DNA from: JBCCFW01 sp039029535
Lineage (GTDB): Bacteria > Acidobacteriota > JBCCFW01
NCBI GenBank assembly: GCA_039029535.1
Contig: JBCCFW010000010.1
Coordinates: 1-64,000, forward strand
DNA length: 64,000 nt
Direction: 5' to 3'
Shown: in pieces, positions 8,486 through 19,709 of the stretch
Layout of the letters: every line of letters begins with the position of its first letter
Numbering within the stretch: position 1 is the first letter of the stretch
The notes under the pieces: model-generated
The model's input: only the letters and a program-made list of their open reading frames with translations
Told to the model about the DNA's origin: nothing
Databases searched by the model: none
Translations under genes and position numbers: made by a program

Positions 8486-8808
8486 GAATCCCTCCTCCTC
8501 CTCCAAGCAAGGTAATGACAGCGATGCGCTCCGAGGGCCTGACTCCAGGATAGGGCGCCCCCTGAGACTGCGACCACTGACATTCCTCTCGCCTGGCTCC
8601 TCCCAACGACTGCATCGGCGCCAGCGCCTCCCCTCTCGACCACCGCTCGTGCCCCACCAGCACGACGAGTCAATTCGCCCCACGTCACGACCCGTCCGCT
8701 CGTGCAAGCGCTCACTTCATTGGCCAGCGCGGTGTTGCCCGCCAAGCCGGGATCCGACACTCTCAGGTCGGCTTTCGTGAACGACGCCTCGCCCCCGAGC
8801 CTCCCCAG
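8486..8808. other. Divergent intergenic region, 323 bp
   Basis: This separates the exported hydrolase (-) from the BNR lipoprotein (+) and must carry both promoters. Minus-strand open frame continues through it but with no plausible start or family signal. Apart from the purine-rich ribosome binding site just upstream of 8485, I see no convincing operator, RNA gene or repeat. Confidence 0.5.
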
Positions 8809-11625
8809 ATGAAGAAGTCCTCCCTCGCCCTCCTCGGCCTGCTGACGCTGGGCCTCCTCCTCTCCTGTGCGCGCCGCGCCGCGCCGCCGACCACCGCCTC
8901 CGTGGAAGCACCGGCTGCGACCTCGAAGCCGTCGCGCGCGGTCAGTGCCATGTCGGCCCAAGGTCGCTCACGCGTGCCGCAGCCGACCGAGCACTGGCTC
9001 CCTCATGGCGCCGAGTCGGAGAACAAGAAAAACCGCAAGGCCTATCGCAAGCAGCTCCACCGTGCCGCCCCCGGCACGGACTGGAAGGCGATGGAAGCCG
9101 AGAACGGTCGCCGGCTCCAGGAGCTCCGCAACACTCTCGCCCTGCGTCGCGGCGGCAGCAGCGCGTGGACCGAGCGCGGCAGTCGCAACCAGGCCGGACG
9201 GATGCATGCCGTCGCGCTCTCCCTCGATGGCACGCAGCTCTACGGCGGCTCCGACCGCGGCGGCGTGTGGACCACCGCCCCCGACGGCTCGAGCTGGCAG
9301 CCCCTGTCCGACAACCTCTGGGGCGGCGCTCACCACCTCGCCGTCTCCTCCAGCCCCGACGAGCTCGTCACCTCGATGACCAACGGGGGGCGCATCCGCT
9401 ACACCACCGACGGCGGCACGACCTGGATCGAGCCGGCCGGCCTTCCCCGGCTCAACGAGGGCATCCGGGCGATGACCGATCCGGCCGACCCGACCCGCGT
9501 GTTCCTCATGGTCGCCGACGGTGGTCGCGCTCGCCTGCTCCGTTCGATCGACGGCGGCCTGAGCTATGCAAACGTCTACAACACCACCGGCTCCGCCGAC
9601 TTCTGGATGGACCGACGCGTCGGCGGACCGCTCTACGTCCTCGACGGCACGACGCTCCAGCGCAGTGACGACGCCGGCGACAGCTGGGCCCCCGTGGGCA
9701 GCATCCCCGCCCCCGCCGACCGCGTGGTCCTCACCGGCTCCGAGGCCGGTGCCCCCCACTTCTACGCTGCCCTCCGCAGCGGCGGTTGGACGCTCTACCG
9801 TTCCGGCGACGGCGGCATGACCTGGGAGATGCGTCAGGCCATCCCCGACTTCTGGGAGAGCCTCGTCGCCTCGATGGACGAGCCCGACCTCGTGATCACC
9901 GGCGGTGTCGAGACCTTCCGCTCCGACGACGGCGGCGTGAGCTTCGAGCTCGTCAACCCCTGGGGCGAGTACTACGGCGATCCCGCCAACAAGCTCCACG
10001 CCGACGTGCCCGGTCTCGCCGTGCTCGACATGCCCGGCGACGGCGAGGTCTTCTTCATCTGCACCGACGGCGGTCTCTACCGCAGCGACGACGGGATGGT
10101 CAGCACGCAGAACATCTCCCTCGACGGGCTCGGCGTGAGTCAGTACTACGGCACTCACACCAGCGTGCTCGACCCCAACCGCATCCAGGCCGGCGCGCAG
10201 GACCAGGGCTATCAAGCCTCCTTCGGCGACGGCACGCCCCTCTTCGACTTCGACCAGATCCTCTCGGGCGACTACGCCCACCTCACCAGCAGCGACGGCA
10301 CGCATCAGCGGGTGATCTCGGTCTACCCGGGCTTCATCCTCCTGGTCGAGGACCCCGCCGTCCTGAGGCAGGTCTACCTCGACTTCCCCATGGGCGAGAA
10401 CCACCTCTGGCTGCCGCCCGTGCTCGCCGATCCCACCGACTCGGACGCTTTCTACTTCTGTGCCACGCGGCTCTGGAAGTACACGCGCGACCCCGACGAC
10501 GACAGCTGGACGATGGACCTCGCCTCCGACCTCGTCTTCCAGGCCAGCGGCGGCAACTACCTCTCTGCACTGTCGATCTCACCGGTCGACACCCAGCGAC
10601 GCATCGCCGTCAACGACTCGGGTCGGCTGTACTACACGGACACCGCCGACGACGGCTGGACGGCCTCCGGCGACAGCGGTCCCAGCTCGCACTACTTCTT
10701 TGGCAACGCCCTCACCCACTCGGGCAACGACGTGGACCTCGCCTACGTCGGCGGCTCGGGCTACTCCGGTCCCGGCGTCTACCGCACGACCGACGGCGGT
10801 CGAAACTGGTCACCCTTCGGCTTCGGCCTCCCCAACACCCTCGTCTACGACCTGGTCTTCGAGTCTCCGGACAGCGACGTGCTCTACGCCGCCACCGAGG
10901 CCGGCCCCTACCGGCTCGATCCCACCACCGAGGAGTGGTCCTACATCGGCGGCGCCGAGGCCCCGATGACCACGTACTGGTCCGTCGAGGCGGTTCCCTC
11001 CATCGGCGTGGTCCGCTTCGGCACCTACGGCCGTGGCATCTGGGACTACCAGGCCCGGACCGTCTCCGAGCTCGGGCGCTGCGACGACGGGATCGACAAC
11101 GACGGTGACGGCCTCGTCGATTGCGTCGACGACGACTGCGTCGACGACCGGGTCTGCGGCGAGATCTGCTACGACGGCGTCGACAACGACGACGACATGC
11201 TCGTCGACTGCGACGATCCCGACTGCGACGGCTACGACGAGGACGGTGACACCACGCCCGACTGCTTCGACTGTGCTCCCACCGATCCCCTGACCTCCTC
11301 GACGCCGGCGCCCATCTCCCGGCTCGACGTCGTGAAGGTCGACGATCGCATCGAAATCCAGTGGACCGACGAGGGCGTGAGCTCGGGCACCGGCACCACC
11401 CACGACCTCCACGGCGACTTCCTCATCTACCTCGCCATCGGGACGGGCACCGAGCGCCACGCCTGCCTCGACTCGGACATGCCCGGTCGGTCCCGCGTGG
11501 ACGACTTCCCCGCGCCCTCGGGAACGCTCGGCTACTGGTACGTGGTGTCGGCGAGCAACGACTGCGGAAGCTCGGGAAGTGGCGAGGCCAGCGGAGGATC
11601 GCGTAGCTTTACTGCCTGTGAGTGA
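8809..11625 (+). CDS. BNR/sortilin-type propeller lipoprotein with acidic Cys/Asp tail
   Basis: 938 residues. A signal peptide ends in lipobox L-L-S-C (Cys20), so it is likely a lipoprotein. From about 115 to 750 there are repeated blades of the BNR/sortilin type, with S-x-D-x-G-x-x-W motifs (for example R-S-D-D-A-G-D-S-W, R-S-G-D-G-G-M-T-W, T-T-D-G-G-R-N-W). This architecture is found in sialidase-like and VPS10-like propellers. It is followed by a short acidic Cys-containing repeat module (D-N-D-G-D-G-L-V-D-C, Y-D-G-V-D-N-D-D-D) of the putative metal-binding MopE type, probably calcium-binding, and a C-terminal fibronectin-like domain. A sialidase Arg triad was not identified, so a binding role is more likely than glycan hydrolysis. 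Confidence 0.85.
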   Translation: MKKSSLALLGLLTLGLLLSCARRAAPPTTASVEAPAATSKPSRAVSAMSAQGRSRVPQPTEHWLPHGAESENKKNRKAYRKQLHRAAPGTDWKAMEAENGRRLQELRNTLALRRGGSSAWTERGSRNQAGRMHAVALSLDGTQLYGGSDRGGVWTTAPDGSSWQPLSDNLWGGAHHLAVSSSPDELVTSMTNGGRIRYTTDGGTTWIEPAGLPRLNEGIRAMTDPADPTRVFLMVADGGRARLLRSIDGGLSYANVYNTTGSADFWMDRRVGGPLYVLDGTTLQRSDDAGDSWAPVGSIPAPADRVVLTGSEAGAPHFYAALRSGGWTLYRSGDGGMTWEMRQAIPDFWESLVASMDEPDLVITGGVETFRSDDGGVSFELVNPWGEYYGDPANKLHADVPGLAVLDMPGDGEVFFICTDGGLYRSDDGMVSTQNISLDGLGVSQYYGTHTSVLDPNRIQAGAQDQGYQASFGDGTPLFDFDQILSGDYAHLTSSDGTHQRVISVYPGFILLVEDPAVLRQVYLDFPMGENHLWLPPVLADPTDSDAFYFCATRLWKYTRDPDDDSWTMDLASDLVFQASGGNYLSALSISPVDTQRRIAVNDSGRLYYTDTADDGWTASGDSGPSSHYFFGNALTHSGNDVDLAYVGGSGYSGPGVYRTTDGGRNWSPFGFGLPNTLVYDLVFESPDSDVLYAATEAGPYRLDPTTEEWSYIGGAEAPMTTYWSVEAVPSIGVVRFGTYGRGIWDYQARTVSELGRCDDGIDNDGDGLVDCVDDDCVDDRVCGEICYDGVDNDDDMLVDCDDPDCDGYDEDGDTTPDCFDCAPTDPLTSSTPAPISRLDVVKVDDRIEIQWTDEGVSSGTGTTHDLHGDFLIYLAIGTGTERHACLDSDMPGRSRVDDFPAPSGTLGYWYVVSASNDCGSSGSGEASGGSRSFTACE

Positions 11626-11645
11626 GCCCAATCCGCTTCACTCAC
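11618..11645 (+). terminator. Hairpin after the propeller lipoprotein gene
   Basis: A perfect 8-bp stem (GTGAGTGA / TCACTCAC) with a 12-base loop overlaps the stop codon. It is followed by pyrimidine-rich sequence but no true T-run. It may be a partial terminator before the next co-directional gene, whose start lies 25 bases further on. Confidence 0.4.
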
Positions 11646-11670
11646 CCGTCTTCGTCGCGAGGGACCAGAG

Positions 11671-12579
11671 ATGCGAGACGAGAGGGAAGCTCGTAGGCAC
11701 GAGGGCTGCGGCTCGACGCTGATGAATGAGGCCGGCCGCCACGCCCGTCGGGGAGGAACGGGCCGCGCGACCTGCCTGTCGCTGATCCTGCTCCTCGGCC
11801 TCGCCTCGAACGCACGAGCCGAGGAGTCCGAGCGCACCTGCCCGGTCACCACCTGGGCCGAGTACCACGCGGAGTCCGCGCGGCTCGAGGCCGAGATCGC
11901 GCGTGCCGCCGCGGGCCTGCGTCAGTACGAGCCGCCGAGCTGCATCGAGCTCGACGAAGGCCCCGACTACCACCGGCATTGCCGTCTCCAGGACGAGCTC
12001 AGCGACTGGGAGTTCGAGGTCATGGAGCCGAACTGCCTCGGGCGCGACGACGCCGAGTGGGACGTGCACGATTACGACCGTGCAGTCCTCGGCGCTCTCA
12101 CGCCCTTGCTCTCCGACGACGACCCCCTCATCCGCTGGTACGCCTGGCTGAAGATCAGCATCCACTGCGCCGAGGGTCCTTGTCTCGTCGACCGCTACGG
12201 GGAGGGAGAGAAGGACGCCTGCCACGCCGCGCTCGACCTGGCGACCACGCGCTTCCTCGAGCACCGCTCGCCGTTCTTGCGTTTCACGGCGATGCTCGAC
12301 TTGCTGGGGCGTGAGCGACCGCTCACCGGCAAGCACCGCGCACGGCTCCGCACGCTCCTCCGGCGACCACCGGCTCCCGGGACCACCTGCCCCTGGCCGT
12401 TGGAGCCCGAGGAGGAAGAGGAAGCGGAGCCCGCGAGCTGGCTCGATGAAGACGAGGCGTCCTCGGGCCTGACCTTCGACGACATCGCCGCTCAGGTCGA
12501 GTCCGATGCCCACGACTGCGACGCGGTGCTCGCCAGCCGCGTGCTCGTGCAAGCGCAGCAGCGCGGCCTCCTGGACTGA
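11671..12579 (+). CDS. Exported hypothetical protein, 302 aa
   Basis: I do not recognise this family. A hydrophobic signal segment (C-L-S-L-I-L-L-L-G-L-A-S-N-A-R-A) is followed by a mature region with several cysteines, HEAT-like helical pairs around 125-230 (L-L-S-D-D-D-P-L-I-R-W-Y-A-W-L-K and F-L-R-F-T-A-M-L-D-L-L-G) and a Glu-rich stretch near 250. The start could be ATG 11671 (GAGGGA upstream) or ATG 11722, which would give a more usual n-region length; the longer form is listed. It is convergent with the vWA gene, only 16 bases apart, with no evident terminator between them. Confidence 0.7.
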   Translation: MRDEREARRHEGCGSTLMNEAGRHARRGGTGRATCLSLILLLGLASNARAEESERTCPVTTWAEYHAESARLEAEIARAAAGLRQYEPPSCIELDEGPDYHRHCRLQDELSDWEFEVMEPNCLGRDDAEWDVHDYDRAVLGALTPLLSDDDPLIRWYAWLKISIHCAEGPCLVDRYGEGEKDACHAALDLATTRFLEHRSPFLRFTAMLDLLGRERPLTGKHRARLRTLLRRPPAPGTTCPWPLEPEEEEEAEPASWLDEDEASSGLTFDDIAAQVESDAHDCDAVLASRVLVQAQQRGLLD

Positions 12580-12595
12580 CGCACGAGCTCGAGCC

Positions 12596-14854
12596 CTACG
12601 CCAGTCCCCAGCGACGCCGCAGCCACCACTCGAACGACAGGCCCACCGCCAGGAGGCCGAAGGCCCACCAGGTCGACCACAGCGGGTGCAGGCTCGCCGC
12701 CTCCACGCGCGACCGTCGCTCCTGACGCAGCCGTCGCAGGTCGGGGAAGCCGTCACCGGTCTCCGAGGCCTCGCCTTCCGCATGCTCGGACAGGCTCTCG
12801 AGCAGCTCGAGGTTCACGGCGGCGTCAGCCAGCTCACCGGCGGGGTCCACGCGCTCGAGATGCAACGGACCGACCTCGCGATCCCCCACCCGCGCCCACA
12901 CGACATGGAGCCCCGGGTTCTTGGGCAGCACCGTCCAGCGGGCGATGCCGTCCTCCTCGGTGGTCGCGGTCGCCGCCTCGAGCTGCTCGCCGGTCGGGCC
13001 GACCAGCCGCAAGGCGACCTCCGCACCCGGACGCGGTGAGTAATCGTCTTCCCGAACGTGCACGCGCACCTCGGCCGACTCGCCCGGGCTCAAGCGTCGT
13101 CGCTCGGTCTCCAACACCACCAGCGACGAGCGCTCGTCGCGGATGAGCCAGCGGATCGCCTGACGCCAGAAGCGCTCGTAGGAGCGAACGTTGCCACCGC
13201 CCGAGGCCATGGGCAGGCTCCAGCGCCAGCTCCCATCGGAGAGCAGCGCCAGCGATCGTCCCTTGCCCCGCTCGGCCGCCACGAGCAGCGGCGAACGATC
13301 CGAGTCGGCCGTCTCGAGCAACACCTCGGCCCCCGGAGGCAGGCCGAAGCCGGTCTGGATTCCCGACAAGGGCAGCAGCTCGGACAGCCAGGGCGTCGGG
13401 TCGGTGCCACCCCAAGGCGAGAGCACCGGGTGACGCTTGCCGACCTCGGTGGGTCGGAAGCGCACTTCGTCACTCGACCAGCGCGCCGGTCGCGCGAGCT
13501 GCACGGGCAGCACCGACTGCAGGTCCTCGCCCAAGTAGTCCGCCGCGAAGGCGAGGTCGCCGCCGACGACGAGCAGGCCGCCTCCCCGCTCCTCGACGTG
13601 ACGTCGCACCTGGCCGAGATGTCGCTCGATGCGATAGGGACGGAAGTTGAAGTTCTGGAAGACGATGAGATCGAAGCCGTCGAGCTTCTGACCGAAGAGC
13701 TCGTCCACCGGGAACGGGATGAGCGAGAGCTCGTGGACGTCTGCCTCCGGTGAGTCCCAGGCCGAGCGGAGGATGAAGAACGAGATGAGGTCGACGGCGG
13801 GATCTCGCTTGAAGAGCTCGCGCAGGAAACGACCGTCCCAGGACGGACGCCCGACCACCTGCAGCACGCGGATGCGGTCGCGCACCACTCGCACGGGGAA
13901 GCGGACCTCGTTGTTGCTGACAACCGCCTCGCCGCTACGTCGCGGCACGCTCACCCGGAAGCTCGCCTCGCCCACCTCGACCGGCTCGAGCACGAAGGTC
14001 AGCTCGACCTCCGCCGGTGAGGGTGGCAGGTCGACGCTCTTGACCTGCAGGAGCTCGTCACCCGAGAAGAGGCTCACCGGCACCGACAGGCGGCCGAGAC
14101 CTCGGCTCCGCACGCGCAGGCGCACGGTCATCTCGGTGCGCAAGAAGGCCACCGGGTCGTGTGCTGCCAGGTCGACTGCCAAGTCGGCGAAGCCACCGGA
14201 CGAAGGAGCGACCGCCCAGATGGGACCACCGTCCTTCGAAAGCCCCGGCCCGAGCTCTTCCAGGGCCGCTCCGGCCGCCACGGCCTCGGCCAATGGGCCC
14301 CGGTCGGCCCCGTCGCTGAGCAACAACACCGCCGGTCGCCGCCCGCCCGCATAACGCTCGGCCAGCGCATCGAGCGCGCTGGCGAGGTCGGTCGCGCCGG
14401 CCGCTTCGAGCTTGCCTTCACGGAGCTCGGTGAGATCGATGGCGCGCAGCCCACCGTCGGTGACGGCGAAGAGATCGACCACCGCGCCCTCGGCCAGCTC
14501 GGCCAGCTCGTCCTCGTGCTCGGCGGTCCAGGCCGCCAGGCCGTCGAGCCGCGACGTGCCGTCGCCCTGGTCCTTGACCCCCATGGAGCCCGACGCGTCG
14601 ACGAGCACCGCCAGCGGCGCCGCCGAGACCGACAGTCGTTCCTTGCGAAGCGCCGGCCGGAGGGCGAGGAGCACGAGCGTGATGGCCAGCAGCACGCGCA
14701 GCACCCGCAGCACTGCTTGACGACGTCGTGACAACGACGGCACCGACAGGATGCCCAGCACCGACAGGAGGATCACCCCCGGCACGCCGTACAACCAGGC
14801 GCGGGTGGCGCCCACCTCGAAGATGAGCGAAGTGCGTTCGAGAACCTCGTTCAC
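12596..14854 (-). CDS. vWA-domain membrane protein with GATase1-like domain
   Basis: 752 residues. Two N-terminal membrane segments (about 22-38 and 50-66) precede a vWA domain with an intact MIDAS-type D-A-S-G-S-M-G. A class-I-glutamine-amidotransferase-like Rossmann domain follows near 370-600 (F-D-L-I-V-F-Q-N-F-N-F, G-G-G-L-L-V-V-G-G-D), then a beta-sandwich and a C-terminal membrane helix (W-A-F-G-L-L-A-V-G-L-S). This is the last gene of the MoxR/BatA-type operon. Its GTG start overlaps the stop of the DUF4159 gene as GTGA. In such operons these proteins are thought to form envelope complexes assembled by the MoxR ATPase. The catalytic Cys of a real glutamine amidotransferase is not evident. 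Confidence 0.88.
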   Translation of the reverse strand: MNEVLERTSLIFEVGATRAWLYGVPGVILLSVLGILSVPSLSRRRQAVLRVLRVLLAITLVLLALRPALRKERLSVSAAPLAVLVDASGSMGVKDQGDGTSRLDGLAAWTAEHEDELAELAEGAVVDLFAVTDGGLRAIDLTELREGKLEAAGATDLASALDALAERYAGGRRPAVLLLSDGADRGPLAEAVAAGAALEELGPGLSKDGGPIWAVAPSSGGFADLAVDLAAHDPVAFLRTEMTVRLRVRSRGLGRLSVPVSLFSGDELLQVKSVDLPPSPAEVELTFVLEPVEVGEASFRVSVPRRSGEAVVSNNEVRFPVRVVRDRIRVLQVVGRPSWDGRFLRELFKRDPAVDLISFFILRSAWDSPEADVHELSLIPFPVDELFGQKLDGFDLIVFQNFNFRPYRIERHLGQVRRHVEERGGGLLVVGGDLAFAADYLGEDLQSVLPVQLARPARWSSDEVRFRPTEVGKRHPVLSPWGGTDPTPWLSELLPLSGIQTGFGLPPGAEVLLETADSDRSPLLVAAERGKGRSLALLSDGSWRWSLPMASGGGNVRSYERFWRQAIRWLIRDERSSLVVLETERRRLSPGESAEVRVHVREDDYSPRPGAEVALRLVGPTGEQLEAATATTEEDGIARWTVLPKNPGLHVVWARVGDREVGPLHLERVDPAGELADAAVNLELLESLSEHAEGEASETGDGFPDLRRLRQERRSRVEAASLHPLWSTWWAFGLLAVGLSFEWWLRRRWGLA

Positions 14855-15612
14855 CGGCGACGCTCCAGGATGAGCGGCAAGTGCACGAGATCTTCCTTGT
14901 AGTCGAGCGTCAAGGCGTAGAGCACGAGGTTCACGCCGAGACGCAATGCTCGTTCACGCTGCTCGCGCCCTCCCGGATGCACCGGTCGCGCCCAGCCACC
15001 GAGGGCATCGCGCTCGAGCGCTCCGAGCAGGTCGTTGCGCGAGTCGATGACGGCGACACGCCCGTCGAGCACCAGGCCCTGGAGCACGTCGCTCACGTCC
15101 ACGCGACCCCAGGGTCGCTGAAGCAGGTAGTAGGAGCGGAACAACGCGTGGTCGTCCTCGAGGGGCGTGAACTCGCGACCGCCCAGGATGCGCGACAGCT
15201 CGGCGCGCGCGCGCTCGCGGAAGGCCGAGTCGCCCTTCCCGCTCGCGTCGTCGAGCACGATCATCCCGCCCGAGGTGAGGTAGGTGCGCAGCGCGTCGCT
15301 GTCCGCCTCGTTCCATCCCCCGAAGTCGTCGCTGCCGGCGAGGAACACCAGCGGATGGTCGAAGAGCTTCGGGTCGGAGGCTCCCAGGACGGGCGGCTCG
15401 GTGGTGGTCATCTCCACCGAGGTGCGTCGAGCCACCTTGGCCGCGAGCGCTCGCAGCGATCGCCGACTGCGATCGGCGTCTTCCCCGTCGGCGCGGAGCA
15501 CCGCCAGCTCCACGACCGGACGCTGACGTGACCGCTGCGCGACGGCATCGGAGAGCGTCAGCACGCAGGTGCTCAGCACGACGAGAGCGACGAGACGACG
15601 AGTGACGGTCAT
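14851..15612 (-). CDS. DUF4159 exported protein
   Basis: 253 residues with an N-terminal signal peptide (L-V-A-L-V-V-L-S-T-C-V-L-T-L-S-D-A-V-A). The mature part matches the DUF4159 pattern: L-F-D-H-P-L-V-F-L-A-G, the L-T-S-G-G-M-I-V-L-D-D turn, and D-D-H-A-L-F-R-S-Y-Y-L-L. DUF4159 is a flavodoxin/GATase-like fold commonly found with BatA-type vWA proteins; its biochemical role is unknown. It is coupled on both sides by four-base overlaps (ATGA with BatA upstream, GTGA with the vWA protein downstream), so stoichiometric expression is likely. Confidence 0.88.
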   Translation of the reverse strand: MTVTRRLVALVVLSTCVLTLSDAVAQRSRQRPVVELAVLRADGEDADRSRRSLRALAAKVARRTSVEMTTTEPPVLGASDPKLFDHPLVFLAGSDDFGGWNEADSDALRTYLTSGGMIVLDDASGKGDSAFRERARAELSRILGGREFTPLEDDHALFRSYYLLQRPWGRVDVSDVLQGLVLDGRVAVIDSRNDLLGALERDALGGWARPVHPGGREQRERALRLGVNLVLYALTLDYKEDLVHLPLILERRR

Positions 15613-17579
15613 GCGGCTCTCCGTGCGATGTAGGACTCGAGCGCGGCAACGAGCACGAGCGACGCGAGCAGCAGCGGCCAGGTCGGCCGGCCGCCCCGGG
15701 ACTCGTCGCCTTCGGGAGTGACGACGGCCAAGCCGGGGCCGAGCGCACCGGGCAGCTCCGCCGACGACAGTCGGGCGAGGTCCGACTCCGCCGGGTCGGT
15801 GATGCCGGCAAACGACACGCTCACGCGTCCGTCGGCGTCCATCACGCGATGACGTCCCAACTGCTCGACGACCACCGCGCCGTCTTCGGGGAGCTTGCTT
15901 CGCTGATCGTCTGGACCCACGAGCCAGCGATCACCGCCGAGGCCGAGCTCGAGACGCGTGCCGACGGGTGCCGGGTCCAGCACCTCGACGTCGGTGGCGT
16001 CGACCAATCGCGAGATCCAACCGTCGAGCAGGCCGAGAAACTGCGGACTGATCGGCAGGTCGTTCCAGTCGCGATCGAGCGTCGTGCCGAGCAGCGCGAC
16101 GCGCCCCTGACCCACGCGGCCCTCGACCATGAGCGGCTGACCGTCGAAGAGACGCAGGGTGACCTGCGCGTCATCGTCGGGCAGGAGCTGATGCCAGCGG
16201 TGAACCTTGGCCCGCGAGAGATCGACTCGACCGTAAGGTCGGGGCACGGCCGGCGCCGGCGGCTCCTGAAGCACCGACACGGTGGCTGGCAGCAAGGAGG
16301 CGAGACCACCGTTGTAGGCCGCCTGCACGACCCGGTCGCCCAACGAGACGAGCAGCCCGAGACCCTGCTCCACGCGGTCCTGCAACAGTCTCAGCCGGTC
16401 CTGTCCGAGCTCGGGCAGGTTGCAGAGCAGGACGGCGTCACGACCGGCGAGAGAGTCCTCGTCGAGCTCGGCGACGGTGATGAAGTCGGCCTCGTAACCC
16501 AGGGCGACACCGGGAGCGAGCGCTCGCTCCAGGTAGAACGTCTCGGCCCCGAACGACAGGTTCTGCGGGTCACCGTCGACGACGAGCAAGCGCGGACGCG
16601 CGCGGAGATGATGGGTGACGTGACGACGGTCGTCGGCGGGCAGGAAGTCCTCTTCGAGCACCAGCTCCGACCAGCCGTGTCCCGGCTCGACCGCCACCGG
16701 CAGGCGACGCTGCTTCGAGGCACCGGCCCCCGGCGACAGGCTCGAGCGCGCGACCACCCGCGGAGGCTCGTCACCACCGGCGACGGTGAGCGTCCACGGC
16801 ACCTCGCCCGCCTCGCCGCCCCAGGCGGAGACACGCAGCGTCACGCCCAGGCGACCGTCGGGAAGGGGCTCGGCGTCGAGCCCCGACACGGAGCGGTTCA
16901 CGCCCGACACCGGCGGTGGCTGAACCAGCTCGAGGGGCACGGGCTCTCCGGCGTCGGCACCCGACGCCGCCTCTTCGAAGCCATGACGCGCGAGGTCGGA
17001 GAGCAGCACGACCCGTGCGTCGGGCAAGGGAGCCTCCAGGACGTCGCGACGCGCATCCGACAGCACGGGGCCGAGCAAGGCCCGGGTCAGTCCCACCTCA
17101 CGCTGAGCCAGCCATTCGACGGCCTCTTCCGGGCTCGACCACGGCAACTCCTGGCCGCCGCCGGTGGAGACACCCGAGACCCGGGAGCCTGGTGGGAGAC
17201 CCGAGAGCAAGAGCGACGCCTCCTCGCTCGCGACCTCGAGCCGCGTGCGCGCGTCCTCGTCCTTCGCCCCCATGGACAGCGAGTCGTCGACCACCAGCCG
17301 CAGGGCCACCGGTCCGCTCGCGGTGAGAGTCGCGCGCCCTCCGAACAGCGGTCGCGCCAGCGCCAGGGCGAGCAGGGTCAGGATGGCCATCCGCAAGAGA
17401 AGCAGCAACACGCGATTCAGGCGGCGCCGCGGCTGCCGACTGCGCTCTGCCCGCTCGATGAGGTGCATGAGCGGGAAGTCCAGCACCGGCACGCGACGAC
17501 GGAAGAGCAGGTGAAGGATCACCGGCACCGCGACCGCGAGCAGGCCGAACAGGAAGGCGGGAGCGAGGAAGGTGGGCAC
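15609..17579 (-). CDS. BatA-type double-membrane-helix vWA protein
   Basis: 656 residues. The N-terminus (F-L-A-P-A-F-L-F-G-L-L-A-V-A-V-P-V-I-L-H-L) is the characteristic BatA N-terminal transmembrane pair, with the conserved I-L-H-L-L-F-R-R-R-V and D-F-P-L-M-H-L patches. A vWA-like domain follows with motif V-D-D-S-L-S-M-G, close to an intact MIDAS (D-x-S-x-S). The middle resembles a CARDB/Ig-like sandwich and a GATase-like segment. A C-terminal hydrophobic helix (P-L-L-L-A-S-L-V-L-V-A-A-L) anchors the end. The GTG start is six bases after the DUF58 stop, and the 3' end overlaps DUF4159 as ATGA. It probably partners MoxR and DUF58 in an envelope complex. Confidence 0.9.
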   Translation of the reverse strand: MPTFLAPAFLFGLLAVAVPVILHLLFRRRVPVLDFPLMHLIERAERSRQPRRRLNRVLLLLLRMAILTLLALALARPLFGGRATLTASGPVALRLVVDDSLSMGAKDEDARTRLEVASEEASLLLSGLPPGSRVSGVSTGGGQELPWSSPEEAVEWLAQREVGLTRALLGPVLSDARRDVLEAPLPDARVVLLSDLARHGFEEAASGADAGEPVPLELVQPPPVSGVNRSVSGLDAEPLPDGRLGVTLRVSAWGGEAGEVPWTLTVAGGDEPPRVVARSSLSPGAGASKQRRLPVAVEPGHGWSELVLEEDFLPADDRRHVTHHLRARPRLLVVDGDPQNLSFGAETFYLERALAPGVALGYEADFITVAELDEDSLAGRDAVLLCNLPELGQDRLRLLQDRVEQGLGLLVSLGDRVVQAAYNGGLASLLPATVSVLQEPPAPAVPRPYGRVDLSRAKVHRWHQLLPDDDAQVTLRLFDGQPLMVEGRVGQGRVALLGTTLDRDWNDLPISPQFLGLLDGWISRLVDATDVEVLDPAPVGTRLELGLGGDRWLVGPDDQRSKLPEDGAVVVEQLGRHRVMDADGRVSVSFAGITDPAESDLARLSSAELPGALGPGLAVVTPEGDESRGGRPTWPLLLASLVLVAALESYIARRAA

Positions 17580-17585
17580 GATGGC

Positions 17586-18502
17586 TCAGGCGGCGGCGAC
17601 GAGACGACGAGCGAGGGCCTGACGCTGGGCCAGCCAGCTCACCAGGGCGGGACCGGGGTCCTCGCCGGTGGAGAGCAGGACCCGTTCGGCCCGCGCCGTG
17701 GCGCAGGTCGCGTCACAGTCGGTGAGGAAGCGCTGCAGCTCCTCGCGGTAGTGCTCGGCCACGGCGGTGGCGTCGCTGGTGACGACCTCCCCGGTCTCCG
17801 GATCGCGGAAGCGCCGCGAGCCGACGAAGGGGAAGCGCAGCTCGTCTTCTTCGAGCACCTGCACGACGACCAGGTCGTGGCCACGCGCGTGCAAGCGCCG
17901 TAGCGCCGCCCCGAGGCGGTCGCCGTCGTCGATGAGATCGGACGCGAGCAGGATGAGGCTCCGTCGGGGAAGCCGCGCACCGACGGTGTCGAGCGCACGC
18001 CCGAGGTCGGTCTTGCCTCGGGGCGTGACCTTGTCGAGCCGCGCGAGCAAGGCGGCGAGGTGTGCCCCGCGGGACTTCGACGGCACGTGATCCGAAGCCT
18101 CGTCACGACGCAGCACCGACACGCCCACCGCGTCGCCCTGCCGCAGCAGCAGCGTGGCGAGCGCACCCAACACCGTGCGCGCGAGGTCGAGCTTGGAGGG
18201 TCGGTCGCGCCGCTGGAAGGCCATGGACGCCGAGGCATCGAGGAGAAGCTGGGCACGACGATGCGTGGTCTCCTCGAAGCGGCGGATGAGCAAGCGGTCA
18301 CGTCGCGCGGAGGCCCGCCAGTCGAGGTTGCGCGGATCGTCACCGGCGGCGTACTCGACGTGCTCGGCGAACTCCGCCGAGCCGCCACGTTGCACGCTGC
18401 GGTGCAGGCCCGACAGCAAGCCGGCGGCCAGGCGGCGCGCCGACAGCGGAAGGGCCGACAGCTCCTGATGGAGCGCGACGCGGTGTTCTTCGGTTCCGGG
18501 CT

Positions 18503-18506
<4 letters not shown>
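17586..18506 (-). CDS. DUF58 vWA-like protein
   Basis: 306 residues. It carries the DUF58 signature: G-x-S-A-E-F-A-E-H-V-E-Y-A-A-G-D-D-P-R-N-L-D-W-R-A-S-A-R followed by L-I-R-R-F-E-E. It continues with a vWA-like strand and MIDAS-like L-D-A-S-A-S-M and a second L-I-L-L-A-S-D-L-I-D-D motif. DUF58 proteins are almost always next to MoxR ATPases and are thought to be their substrates or scaffolds. Here the GTG start overlaps the MoxR stop as GTGA, indicating translational coupling. The protein lacks a membrane segment, so it is the soluble member of the set. Confidence 0.93.
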
Positions 18507-19663
<1,157 letters not shown>

Positions 19664-19709
19664 CGTGACTCCCGGGTCCTCACCGTCGACTCGACGGCAG
19701 GACCGCACA

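Noticed and set aside
15849..17903. 684-codon plus-strand frame over the BatA and DUF58 genes
   Set aside because: Its sequence is Arg/Gly/His-rich as expected of shadow frames in GC-rich DNA, and the opposite strand carries clear BatA and DUF58 motifs.
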